A DNA stretch of 38,177 bases from Candidatus Neomicrothrix sp. UBA7388 (GTDB lineage: Bacteria > Actinomycetota > Acidimicrobiia > Acidimicrobiales > Poriferisodalaceae): contig DKNM01000023.1 of the NCBI GenBank assembly GCA_002470695.1, positions 1-38,177 of the forward strand. The letters are read 5' to 3'. Below, one piece after another: positions 1-7,448 of the stretch. Position 1 is the first letter of the stretch. Each line of letters opens with the position of its first letter. The translations under genes were made by a program, and so were the position numbers. The notes under the pieces were generated by a model that ran no database searches, was not told the DNA's origin, and was given only the letters and a program-made list of their open reading frames with translations.

Positions 1-395
1 CGGGGTCGAGACGAGAAGTACCGGTCGCTGATTACTGCCTCCGTTACTTCTACCGGCCCCGTAACTCGTATTTGCCGCTCTAGGTCTAGCCAACCAATTA
101 AGGCTGCCGCATTTTCATTCGACTCCAAGTCGCTCCCCTTAGCGCTTTCGTAGTTGGTGTAGAAAACTAGTCCTTCATCAATTTGGCCCCTCAGAAGAAC
201 GGTGCGCAGGGAGGGCGCCGATACTGCATTTACAGTTGCTACAGCCATCGCGTTGGCATTGTGAAGGCCAGCATTTATGGCATAGGCAAGCCAAGAATTA
301 AGAAGGTCCATCGGGTTTTCCGGAACGCCAGTTTCTGAGATTCCTTCTTTCATCAACTTTTCTCGGGCACGGATTATTGCATTCGCGTCTAGCAT
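1..395 (-). CDS. pdxH: Pyridoxamine 5'-phosphate oxidase, 5' part (cut by the window edge)
   Basis: Predicted FMN enzyme that oxidises pyridoxamine or pyridoxine 5'-phosphate to pyridoxal 5'-phosphate, the last step of vitamin B6 synthesis and salvage. About 131 N-terminal residues are visible, with no stop before the window edge. Reading the complement from the ATG ending at 395 gives, near residues 60-120, the family's FMN-binding core: RTVLLRG, then VFYTNYESAKG, then ERQIRVTGPVE, and finally YFSSRP at the edge. These match the well-known PdxH motifs in order and spacing. The gene is divergent from the fluoride-channel pair with only 38 bases between the two start codons, so their promoters must overlap or the starts be nearly leaderless. 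The C-terminal substrate-binding half lies outside the window. Confidence 0.9.
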   Translation of the reverse strand, partial: MLDANAIIRAREKLMKEGISETGVPENPMDLLNSWLAYAINAGLHNANAMAVATVNAVSAPSLRTVLLRGQIDEGLVFYTNYESAKGSDLESNENAAALIGWLDLERQIRVTGPVEVTEAVISDRYFSSRP

Positions 396-433
396 CACTG
401 TTCTCGCTTCGCTTCTCTACTAGGCACTATGCC

Positions 434-781
434 ATGAGAGTGAGACCGGTGGTGGCAGTGCCCACTGCGGCAGTCGTAGGAGCGACTTCACGTTGGGGCC
501 TCGAGTCACTAGCGGGCCAAGATTTCGGTCTTTTCATAGCAAATGTCGCGGGCTGCGGTTTAATCGGGTTGGCTGTTAGCTCGCAAGAAAATCGATGGGA
601 TCAATCATGGTTAACAATAGGGTTATGCGGTTCTTTGACCAGTTTCGCAAGTTTCACCCTTCTATTGGCCAGATCGCTGGAGTCCAGTAATTGGTCCCAC
701 GCTCTTGCGTGGTGTTGCATCACTTTATGTAGCTGTTGCTTCAGTTTCGTTGTCGGCTCTCGTATCAGGAGTCGAAAATGA
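434..781 (+). CDS. crcB: FluC/CrcB fluoride channel subunit, first of a tandem pair
   Basis: Predicted small membrane protein (115 residues) of the FluC family, which exports fluoride passively as a dimer of subunits in opposite orientations. The ATG at 434 is preferred over an upstream ATG at 377 because translation from it begins directly with a CrcB-like N-terminus (AAVVGATSRWGLE, equivalent to the family's GALGAxxRY). Family motifs follow: the pore Asn in FIANVAGCGLIG, and a Phe-box LTSFASFT that keeps both phenylalanines of the consensus TTFSTF. Four hydrophobic segments are visible. The stop overlaps the start of the next gene in an ATGA, indicating coupled translation. Two adjacent copies are the usual sign of a heterodimeric FluC. 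Confidence 0.8.
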   Translation: MRVRPVVAVPTAAVVGATSRWGLESLAGQDFGLFIANVAGCGLIGLAVSSQENRWDQSWLTIGLCGSLTSFASFTLLLARSLESSNWSHALAWCCITLCSCCFSFVVGSRIRSRK

Positions 782-1098
782 CTTCACTCTTCTTTATCTT
801 CGCTGCTATCGCCGGCACAGCTACACGCAAGAAAGCAACGGAGGCATTTGGAAGGCGGGGAATATGGACGATAAACGTGTGTGGCGCATTCTTACTAGGG
901 CTCATAGCTGGATTAGACAACACGCTGATTATGGTCTTCGGGACGGCGGGGCTCGGTTCGCTGACAACCATCTCAGGGGTCGCTCGCGAGATCCGGAGTT
1001 GGAGTTCTGATTTGCGGCTCAAAAACGCCGGATACCTAATGAGCATGCTTGTAGCTGGGGTGCTGGCAGCGTGGCTCGGCTTGCGGTGGGGGCTCTAA
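778..1098 (+). CDS. crcB: FluC/CrcB fluoride channel subunit, second of a tandem pair
   Basis: Predicted partner subunit (106 residues) of the preceding FluC protein. The start is set by the ATGA overlap with the upstream stop; a longer frame opening at 736 would run further into the first gene. Visible motifs are an early GTATRKKATEAFG, the pore-lining Asn in GIWTINVCGAFLLG, and a diverged Phe-box LTTISGVA in which both phenylalanines are gone. Such asymmetry fits a heterodimer in which one subunit supplies the working phenylalanine ladder. The stop codon overlaps the serS stop on the other strand by three bases, so no terminator fits between these convergent genes. Confidence 0.78.
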   Translation: MTSLFFIFAAIAGTATRKKATEAFGRRGIWTINVCGAFLLGLIAGLDNTLIMVFGTAGLGSLTTISGVAREIRSWSSDLRLKNAGYLMSMLVAGVLAAWLGLRWGL

Positions 1099-2351
1099 TC
1101 CTTGGGTCCAGGAATGGACTCGAAACCTACATAGCGCCGGAGAGCGTCGGGAACAATGATTGAGCCATCGGCTTGTTGACAATTTTCCATAAGGAAAACA
1201 AGCGTTCGAGATATCGCGCAAGCAGTGCCATTAAGCGTGTGCAATAGGCCACTGCCATCATCATCTCTGTAGCGCGCACCCATACGTCGCGCCGAGTAAT
1301 CGGTGTAATTGGAGCATGAAGTGACCTCGCGGTAAGTGCCTTCCGAAGGCAACCAAACTTCAAGATCATATTTTTTTGCAGCAGCTGATCCTAAATCACC
1401 CGACGCAACATTTATGACGCGGTACGGGAGTTCCAAGGAACTAACAATTTCTTCCTGTATTGAACGAAGCATTTCCAACTCATCCCAGCTTGATTCGGGA
1501 TCGCAAAATGAGAACATTTCAACTTTGTCGAATTGGTGGACCCTGAAGATGCCCCGCGTATCTTTGCCATAAGTGCCAGCTTCTCGTCTGAAGCAGGTGG
1601 AAAAACCGGCATATCTGACCGGTAGTGATTCACGCTCAAGTCGTTCACCTCGGTGGAGGCCAGCTAGAGCTACTTCGGAGGTGCCAGTTAGGAACAGATC
1701 ATCCCCATCCACTTCATAGACCTGATGTCTGTCGGTAGGGAAAAATCCTGCGTCGACCATCATGTCTTCGCGAACAAGGACAGGCGGAACAACCGGAACG
1801 AAGTTGTGTTCCTCCAACAGATCGAAAGCAAATTGGACGAGCGCGAATTCAAGGCGAACAGCAGGCCCCATGAGGTACGCAAATCGACTTCCACTATTTC
1901 GTACTGCTCTTTCGCTGTCTACAAGGCCAAGCCGCTCGCCTAAGTCAGCGTGGTCATATGCGGGTGCGGGCACACGCTCACCGACCTCTTTTTCAGTTAC
2001 GAAATCAGTCTCGCCGCCTGAGGGAACTGACTCGTGTGCCGGGTTTGGGATTTGAAGAGCAAGCTCATCAACTTCGTTCGAGAGAGCTGCTTCAACTTCT
2101 TCTAACTTTTCGAGATCGTTTTTTAGTTCACTAGCGTGCTCGATTTTCATCTGCCGGTCATTTGGCTCAGCGCGCCCAATTGCTTTTGACGCGGCGTTTT
2201 GTGCAGCACGTGCCTGCTCAGCGTCGTGCATGGCCGAGCGCTTCTGCTCGTCTAAATTAAGTAGACGCTCTATAAAAGAGGGTTCAGCACCTTTTTTTTC
2301 GGCGCCAGCTCGGTAACTGGGGTCTTCTCGAAGTCGTCGAAGATCGATCAC
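1095..2351 (-). CDS. serS: Seryl-tRNA synthetase
   Basis: Class II aminoacyl-tRNA synthetase (418 residues, usual length) that charges tRNA-Ser in the cytoplasm. The N-terminus starts with the typical MIDLRRLREDP and continues into a long charged coiled-coil arm (about residues 25-105) that grips the tRNA extra arm. The catalytic domain shows TGTSEVALAGLH, motif 2 (FRREAGTYGKDTRG, then VHQFDKVEMF), and motif 3 near the C-terminus (LNGTACAISRTLVFLMEN followed by QQADGSIIVPDALRRYVG). Motif 3 has ACAISRT where the commoner sequence is GLAVGRT, a mild divergence that still keeps the catalytic Arg. It lies downstream of the oxidase operon on the same strand with a 66-base gap, so read-through transcription is possible. 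Confidence 0.95.
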   Translation of the reverse strand: MIDLRRLREDPSYRAGAEKKGAEPSFIERLLNLDEQKRSAMHDAEQARAAQNAASKAIGRAEPNDRQMKIEHASELKNDLEKLEEVEAALSNEVDELALQIPNPAHESVPSGGETDFVTEKEVGERVPAPAYDHADLGERLGLVDSERAVRNSGSRFAYLMGPAVRLEFALVQFAFDLLEEHNFVPVVPPVLVREDMMVDAGFFPTDRHQVYEVDGDDLFLTGTSEVALAGLHRGERLERESLPVRYAGFSTCFRREAGTYGKDTRGIFRVHQFDKVEMFSFCDPESSWDELEMLRSIQEEIVSSLELPYRVINVASGDLGSAAAKKYDLEVWLPSEGTYREVTSCSNYTDYSARRMGARYRDDDGSGLLHTLNGTACAISRTLVFLMENCQQADGSIIVPDALRRYVGFESIPGPKD

Positions 2352-2417
2352 AATTGTTGAAGTTACCGGGTCTTAGGCCCTAGTTGATTTCGATTTTGAG
2401 CAGAGATCGCAGATAGC

Positions 2418-2783
2418 TCAACAAAAGGCGCTTAAGTCGCAACCAGACGGGTTCTGCCAGAAGACCATGGAAGTGCCCATTGCGGCAAAAACGAGCATTG
2501 CGAGAATCACGCCAGTGATGAACAAATAGCTGAATACTTTGCTGTCGAATTTGAGATGCATGAAATAAGAAACGACAATTTGGAACTTAACGACCATAAG
2601 AATCAATAAAGATGGCACTTCGAGAACTCCAAAGTCCCAAAAGTAAGTCGCCACTTCAACTGCGGTGAGCACCGCGAGAATTAAAGCAATTTTGATATAG
2701 CCAACATCACTCAAACCATGGTCATGATCATCCCCATGAGAGTCTTCTGAGTGCTCTGCGTCTGTCGAGACTGCGGTATTCAT
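2418..2783 (-). CDS. ctaF: Cytochrome c oxidase subunit IV (COX4_pro type)
   Basis: Small accessory subunit of the heme-copper oxidase in the cytoplasmic membrane. The chosen ATG gives 121 residues and begins 13 bases after the ctaE stop; an upstream in-frame start would overlap ctaE and add 21 unlikely residues. The N-terminal 25 residues are strongly acidic and His-rich (SEDSHGDDHDHG). Three membrane segments follow, with the family signature VVKFQIVVSYFMHLKFDS between the second and third. Last gene of the oxidase operon. This is the prokaryotic caa3-type subunit IV, distinct from the actinobacterial CtaF domain encoded upstream in the same operon, so the operon carries both kinds. Confidence 0.87.
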   Translation of the reverse strand: MNTAVSTDAEHSEDSHGDDHDHGLSDVGYIKIALILAVLTAVEVATYFWDFGVLEVPSLLILMVVKFQIVVSYFMHLKFDSKVFSYLFITGVILAMLVFAAMGTSMVFWQNPSGCDLSAFC

Positions 2784-2796
2784 ATGACCAATTCTC

Positions 2797-3441
2797 CTAT
2801 GGAATGAGATAAACGACCGCGAATATAACGATCCAGACAATGTCAACGAAGTGCCAATACAGCCCTATTATTTCAATAGTTTCTGCGCGTTCAGCACCTA
2901 TCTGGCCTCCTGAGACTAGAACCCACATCGTCACCAGCATGACAATGCCAAGCGATACATGGACTCCGTGAAAGCCTGTCAGAGTGTAAAAGGCGGACGA
3001 AGATATATTGGTAGTGAAGCCAAGTCCTTCTCGGTAAAAGCTCGTGAATTCGTAAACCTGGCCAGCAATGAAGATAGCGCCGAGCGCAGCCGTTGTTAGA
3101 AGCCATAGCTTGCAGCGATCCATCTCTCCACGTTGGATTGACGTAACGGCGAGAACCATTGTCAAGGAACTCATCAGCAACACGAACGAGCTAACGGAGG
3201 TGAATGGGATATCGAACAGGTCAGCTGCTGTGGGTCCTTCAGTCGCCGGTCCTACACGATTTCTTAGTAAAAGGTAGGTAGAGATCAATGCACCAAAAAG
3301 CAAGCAGTCCGACCCTAGGAAGGCCCACATAGTCACTTTCTCATTAGTGAGACCTGTATTGGTCGGCAGATGATGGTGGTCATCCCACTCTGTTCTGCCA
3401 TACGCAAGCTGACTCGGTGATTGCTCAGTTACATCAGACAC
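2797..3441 (-). CDS. ctaE: Cytochrome c oxidase subunit III
   Basis: Membrane subunit III of the aa3-type oxidase, which stabilises the catalytic core and its proton uptake. A GTG start is chosen (214 residues) because a perfect AGGAGG lies six bases upstream; the longer TTG-initiated frame has nothing comparable. Family hallmarks are an early WAFLGSDCLLFGALISTY (with Asp where many homologues have Glu), then AFYTLTGFHGVHVSLGIV with its two His, and the C-terminal GLYWHFVDIVWIVIFAVVYL. The start lies inside the end of ctaD (eight-base overlap), indicating coupled translation. The Shine-Dalgarno sits in the loop of a short G:C hairpin, listed separately. Confidence 0.93.
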   Translation of the reverse strand: MSDVTEQSPSQLAYGRTEWDDHHHLPTNTGLTNEKVTMWAFLGSDCLLFGALISTYLLLRNRVGPATEGPTAADLFDIPFTSVSSFVLLMSSLTMVLAVTSIQRGEMDRCKLWLLTTAALGAIFIAGQVYEFTSFYREGLGFTTNISSSAFYTLTGFHGVHVSLGIVMLVTMWVLVSGGQIGAERAETIEIIGLYWHFVDIVWIVIFAVVYLIP

Positions 3442-5449
3442 TGGGGGCCTCCTCCCCCGACGCGTCAACTAAAGCGTTACCCCCAGCTTCAGGGTCATCA
3501 CCAGCGGTCGGGTGATCTTCTCCATGGTCACCGTGTCCAGCGTCAGGGTCGGTGGCGGGCTCTAAGCTCCAGCCGTACATCGCACCAAGCATTAGAACCA
3601 GACCTATGCCAGCAAGCCAAAGATTGTAAATAAGCCCCAGAGCAATCAAGGGCAACGCAGCAGCGAGAACTATTGGCCAGTACGAGGGAGATGGGAGGTG
3701 GGGATGTTGGTCACCTTTTTGCGCAATCTCATTACCATCTGCGATTTTGCGTAGTTTGCCATTCTCATCAGGTTGATACTTCTTATGCCAGAAGTCGTCG
3801 ACATCAGTGACCACCGGCACGTAGTCAAAGTTGTGTTCAGGGGTTGGCGAAGGTATAGCCCATTCAAGAGTGCGCCCATCCCACGGATCAGCGGGCTCTT
3901 GAGGAACAGTTCCTGCCTTGTATCCAAGCCAGGAGCGCACGATATTTACAGCAAAGATGATCATGCCAATCAAGATCACAAACGCACCAATGGACACCAC
4001 AGCATTCCAGAAATCAAACCCGTCCTCTGGGCCATAGCGGCTATGCCGGCGAGCCATTCCTTGCAAGCCGACAATATGCATAGGCCCAAACGTCATGTTG
4101 AAGCCAAGAAGCAAGAGCCAAAAGTGCCATTTCCCCAGGGATTCGCCGAGCTTGTACCCAAAAGCTTTAGGCCACCAGTAGTACATGCCTGCGAATAAGC
4201 CCATGAGAGCTCCGCCGAACAACACGTAATGGAAGTGCGCGACAATGAAGTAAGTGTCGGTTTGTTGGGTATCCGCTGGAGCGACGGAGTGCATGACACC
4301 CGACAATCCGCCAATTGTAAACATCGCCACCAACGATATGGAGAACATCATGGGGACCGTGAATTTAAGATTGCCTCCCCACATAGTCGCAATCCAATTA
4401 AGGATTTTTACCCCCGTTGGGACTGCAATAAACATTGTGGTAGCCGAGAATGCAGCGACGCCGACTGGTCCGAGTCCCGAAACAAACATGTGGTGAGCCC
4501 ATACCCCCCATCCCATGAAGCCAATTGCCGCACCCGAAATTACGATGACCGAGTAACCGAATAGAGGCTTTCGGGAAAAGACTGGCAAGGTCTCGGAAAC
4601 TATCCCGAATGAGGGGAGGATTAGAATGTAGACCTCCGGATGGCCGAATATCCAAAAGAGATGCTGCCATAAAAGCGGGTCTGCTCCCATAGCAACGTTG
4701 AAAAAGTTCGCATCAAATGTGCGGTCGAAGCTGAGCAATATGAGGGCGACTGTAATCACGGGTAGGGCAAACAAGAGCAGAAACTGCACAACTAAAATCA
4801 TCCAAGTGAAAACCGGCATGCGCAGCATTGTCATACCGGGAGCTCGCATATTGACGATCGTCACTATTAAATTGATTGCTCCGACTAAGGACGCAATGCC
4901 CGCGATCTGGAGTCCGAGCGCATAAAAGTCCATGCCAGCACCAGGACTATATGTAACGCCTGTATTGGGCGCATAAGCAAACCAACCGCCGTCGGGGCCT
5001 CCACCCAGGAACCAGCTTAGGTTTAGGAAGATCCCTCCAAACACGAAAATCCAAAGACCCAATGCGTTCATTCGAGGGAAGGCCACGTCTCGGGCACCAA
5101 TTTGGAGTGGAACAATGTAGTTAGCGAATGCCGCAGCGAGCGGCATCACAACCAAGAAGACCATGGTGGTTCCGTGCATGGTAAAGATCTGGTTGTACTG
5201 CTCAGCCGTCAGAACAGTTCCGTTTGGAGTAAACAGCTGGGCACGGATCAATAGCGCCTCAATCCCACCCCAGAGGAACCAAAACATAGCGACAGCGCCA
5301 TACATGATTCCGATTTTCTTATGATCGACAGTAAAGACCCAAGCACGCCAACCTGAGGCATGCGTGGGGCGAGCAAAAGCACCAGTTGAGGCACTCGTGT
5401 CACCAGATTCAAGTTCGAGGATTTCGGGGCGTTCCTCAGTTATAGCCAT
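3434..5449 (-). CDS. ctaD: Cytochrome c oxidase subunit I, catalytically complete
   Basis: Core subunit of the aa3-type oxidase, reducing O2 to water at the heme a3-CuB centre while pumping protons. The ATG giving 671 residues has an AGGAG about ten bases upstream; an upstream in-frame start would run almost to the ctaC stop. All ligands are present: His92 (heme a, in TMHGTTM), His270 and cross-linked Tyr274 with Glu272 (GHPEVY), His319/His320 (WAHHMF, CuB), and His405 and His407 (VAHFHYV, hemes a3 and a). HPEVY and its Glu mark an A1-type D-channel enzyme. After the usual twelve helices come about 160 residues with two more hydrophobic segments and an Asp/Glu/His-rich tail (DAGHGDHGEDHP). 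It follows ctaC and overlaps ctaE by eight bases. Confidence 0.97.
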   Translation of the reverse strand: MAITEERPEILELESGDTSASTGAFARPTHASGWRAWVFTVDHKKIGIMYGAVAMFWFLWGGIEALLIRAQLFTPNGTVLTAEQYNQIFTMHGTTMVFLVVMPLAAAFANYIVPLQIGARDVAFPRMNALGLWIFVFGGIFLNLSWFLGGGPDGGWFAYAPNTGVTYSPGAGMDFYALGLQIAGIASLVGAINLIVTIVNMRAPGMTMLRMPVFTWMILVVQFLLLFALPVITVALILLSFDRTFDANFFNVAMGADPLLWQHLFWIFGHPEVYILILPSFGIVSETLPVFSRKPLFGYSVIVISGAAIGFMGWGVWAHHMFVSGLGPVGVAAFSATTMFIAVPTGVKILNWIATMWGGNLKFTVPMMFSISLVAMFTIGGLSGVMHSVAPADTQQTDTYFIVAHFHYVLFGGALMGLFAGMYYWWPKAFGYKLGESLGKWHFWLLLLGFNMTFGPMHIVGLQGMARRHSRYGPEDGFDFWNAVVSIGAFVILIGMIIFAVNIVRSWLGYKAGTVPQEPADPWDGRTLEWAIPSPTPEHNFDYVPVVTDVDDFWHKKYQPDENGKLRKIADGNEIAQKGDQHPHLPSPSYWPIVLAAALPLIALGLIYNLWLAGIGLVLMLGAMYGWSLEPATDPDAGHGDHGEDHPTAGDDPEAGGNALVDASGEEAPSV
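3443..3458 (-). promoter_or_regulatory. ctaE ribosome binding site displayed in a hairpin loop
   Basis: Read on the minus strand, five G are followed by AGGAGG and then five C. A perfect Shine-Dalgarno sequence therefore forms the six-base loop of a 5-bp all-G:C stem, one base before the GTG of ctaE. The segment also encodes the last residues of CtaD (SGEEAP). It decides the ctaE start. Folding would present or restrict the ribosome binding site, and ribosomes finishing ctaD would melt it; that regulatory role is inference. Confidence 0.65.
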
Positions 5450-5483
5450 GGGGATCAATCTCCTGGAAGCCGCTACGGGCAAT

Positions 5484-6653
5484 TCAACTTGGCATTAATG
5501 GTGGGCGTCCACCAAGGGTCAATAGATAAGTAACAAGGTCGTCAAGTTCGGTGGCCGAAAGTGTCTCAGCAAACGAAATCATTCCCTGACGATTTTCAGG
5601 GCGAGCCGGTTTCTGGCCCGGTGCATTCCGGACCCACTCGCGAAGGTCAGCCACGTTCACTGAACCATCGTCTTTGTAAAGTTCATAGAGTGCACCAGCA
5701 AACGAGGTTCGAGTCATTAGGTGTGTCAGGTTGGGAGCATAACCCGAAGCCAGATTGGCATTGCCATCGGCAGCCGACTCGTACACACCGTTCACAACGT
5801 GACAACTCACACAATGTCTCCCAAATAAGTCGTATCCTCGCTTAGCTGCCTCCGATAGGGGCACATCACTGGGAGCCAGTTGTTCATCAACCCATGTCGC
5901 ATAGTCACTGTCACTCAGCACAACTGCGCGCATCTGCATATTCGCATGACTGAGGCCACAGAACTCAGTGCACTCGCCATAAAAGATCCCGGGGACAGGC
6001 GAGCTAATGCGCCATGAGTGAACTCTGCCTGGAACGGCATCTCTTTTACCGTTCAACTGCGGAATCCAGAAAGAATGAATTACGTCGTTCGAACGGATGT
6101 CCAAGTTAATTTCTTCGTTCACCGGTATGACGATTTCATTAGCAGTGACGATGTCGTACTCGCCATCCTCATCCACGTCGTAGCTGAACTGCCACCACCA
6201 CTGCTGACCTTCAACTTTGATTGTTCTGCCGTCGCTTTTGCCACTTAAATCAAACACGGCAGGAATAGTCACTATTGCTAGAAATACGAGCATAAGTACC
6301 GGGATCACAGTCCACGTAAGCTCAGCTTTGCGATTCCCATGAACCTGAACAGGCAACTCATCTGGGTCGTCATCCGGTCGCGCCCGGAACTTAACGATTA
6401 CATAGATAACGGCCGCAGCGACAAAAACTCCAACCGCCGTCGCCATGTAGCCGGACAACCGCATGATTCCATCAATTTGTTTTGCGTTTTCTCCTACGGG
6501 ATCAGTCGGGTCGATACGACCCGAAGCACATGAAACCAAAACTGCGATTATTAGACAAAATGGAGCCAAGCGGGCTATACGTTTAAAAACTTTTTGGGAT
6601 CTTTTCATCGATCTGATCGGTACCTCGAATGGTTTTCTGAAGCTGATATTCAT
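5484..6653 (-). CDS. ctaC: Cytochrome c oxidase subunit II with fused C-terminal cytochrome c (caa3 type)
   Basis: Electron-entry subunit carrying the CuA centre plus its own heme c. Counting from the ATG that overlaps the upstream stop (ATGA), a lipobox LVSC puts the lipidated Cys at residue 42. Two membrane helices follow (about 66-90 and 113-135), then the cupredoxin domain with WWWQFSYD and CuA ligands His193, Cys228, Glu230, Cys232, His236 and Met239. The C-terminal domain has the heme c motif CVSCH (281-285) and a candidate axial Met in NRQGMISF. A second ATG 45 bases downstream would give a more normal, shorter signal peptide, so the start is uncertain. The fused cytochrome suggests a soluble or membrane c-type donor, or direct electron transfer within a supercomplex. 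Confidence 0.94.
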   Translation of the reverse strand: MNISFRKPFEVPIRSMKRSQKVFKRIARLAPFCLIIAVLVSCASGRIDPTDPVGENAKQIDGIMRLSGYMATAVGVFVAAAVIYVIVKFRARPDDDPDELPVQVHGNRKAELTWTVIPVLMLVFLAIVTIPAVFDLSGKSDGRTIKVEGQQWWWQFSYDVDEDGEYDIVTANEIVIPVNEEINLDIRSNDVIHSFWIPQLNGKRDAVPGRVHSWRISSPVPGIFYGECTEFCGLSHANMQMRAVVLSDSDYATWVDEQLAPSDVPLSEAAKRGYDLFGRHCVSCHVVNGVYESAADGNANLASGYAPNLTHLMTRTSFAGALYELYKDDGSVNVADLREWVRNAPGQKPARPENRQGMISFAETLSATELDDLVTYLLTLGGRPPLMPS

Positions 6654-7441
6654 CCCAGCACCACCGGCGCATTAAGAACACGCAGTGAGTGCTCTTCATC
6701 AGAATGTTCACCCTCATCCCCGTGGTCATCATCATGATGCGTACCTCCGTGGTGATGGAATTCACGTTCGCCACGAGCGGTTGCGGCGATGCCTCCAACA
6801 ATTAAGGCAAGACCGCCGAGCACTAGCACTGAAGCAACAATTGCTCTTCTAAGGTCTGGTTTGGCGTACAGAACAAATGCAAAGGCCAAAATGACACTCG
6901 ACGCAATCATCGCGAACCAACTAGCTCCGTTTTTACTGGATGTAAGAAGAATTCGAGAAACGAGGACAACGGGTAAAGCAATCGAGAGAGCTCCATATAG
7001 CGGGATTTCAAACGGCGCCAATATTCTTTTTCGCTCAATAGCATTAGCTGCTTGATCTTGTGAAAGATGCTCGGACCAAGCACTAAAAGTCCACTCGATT
7101 GCGGCCACCAAGAGTGTCGCAACTCCCACTATGGCGATAAAGCCATCGACGACTAGGCCAACCATTAAGATCCCGAGGCCGATAGCGCCCATGATGGGCC
7201 ACCAAGCTGGGCTAGCAGGGTATTGGTGGGCTCGCTCGCGATCAATTGAATCGCCATCTCCAACTGCTAAAGCTAAACCCGCAAGTAACGCAAAAGCGGC
7301 TGCAGCGGTGCCCAAAACAATGGTTCCAAACATCACAACATGGCCGTTCCCGTCCATGCCAGTAATGATCCCTAGGGCCACTGCTGCTGCTGTTGCTAAA
7401 GCAACGCGGCCAGCGAAGTATCTGCTTGCAATCCCGAGCAT
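6650..7441 (-). CDS. CtaF-domain membrane protein of the oxidase operon with extra helices and a His-rich tail
   Basis: Integral membrane protein (263 residues). The first 125 or so residues resemble actinobacterial oxidase subunit IV as I recall it from mycobacteria: two N-terminal helices, a loop, then SPAWWPIMGAIGLG and a further helix pair ending AAIEWTFSAWSE. Beyond the normal end of that family (about 140 residues) this protein continues with about three more helices and a tail loaded with His, Asp and Glu (EFHHHGGTHHDDDHGDE). The ATG has AGGAG about five bases upstream. It lies seven bases after the subunit-III-like gene and overlaps ctaC by ATGA, so it belongs to the oxidase. The tail could bind copper or zinc (inference). 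The extended form may be lineage-specific. Confidence 0.7.
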   Translation of the reverse strand: MLGIASRYFAGRVALATAAAVALGIITGMDGNGHVVMFGTIVLGTAAAAFALLAGLALAVGDGDSIDRERAHQYPASPAWWPIMGAIGLGILMVGLVVDGFIAIVGVATLLVAAIEWTFSAWSEHLSQDQAANAIERKRILAPFEIPLYGALSIALPVVLVSRILLTSSKNGASWFAMIASSVILAFAFVLYAKPDLRRAIVASVLVLGGLALIVGGIAATARGEREFHHHGGTHHDDDHGDEGEHSDEEHSLRVLNAPVVLG

Positions 7442-7448
7442 GAATCTC

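Noticed and set aside
27..41. 15-base direct repeat GCTGATTACTGCCTC, also at 9727-9741
   Set aside because: One copy lies inside pdxH coding sequence and the other in a spacer. By rough estimate about one such pair is expected by chance in a window of this size.
765..1046. Minus-strand open frame under the second FluC gene
   Set aside because: It is a shadow frame with no recognisable domain, opposite a clear FluC protein.
2396..2421. Hairpin TTGAGC/GCTCAA after the last oxidase gene, considered as a terminator
   Set aside because: The stem is only 6 bp with a 14-base loop, overlaps the stop codon and has no T run on the transcribed side.
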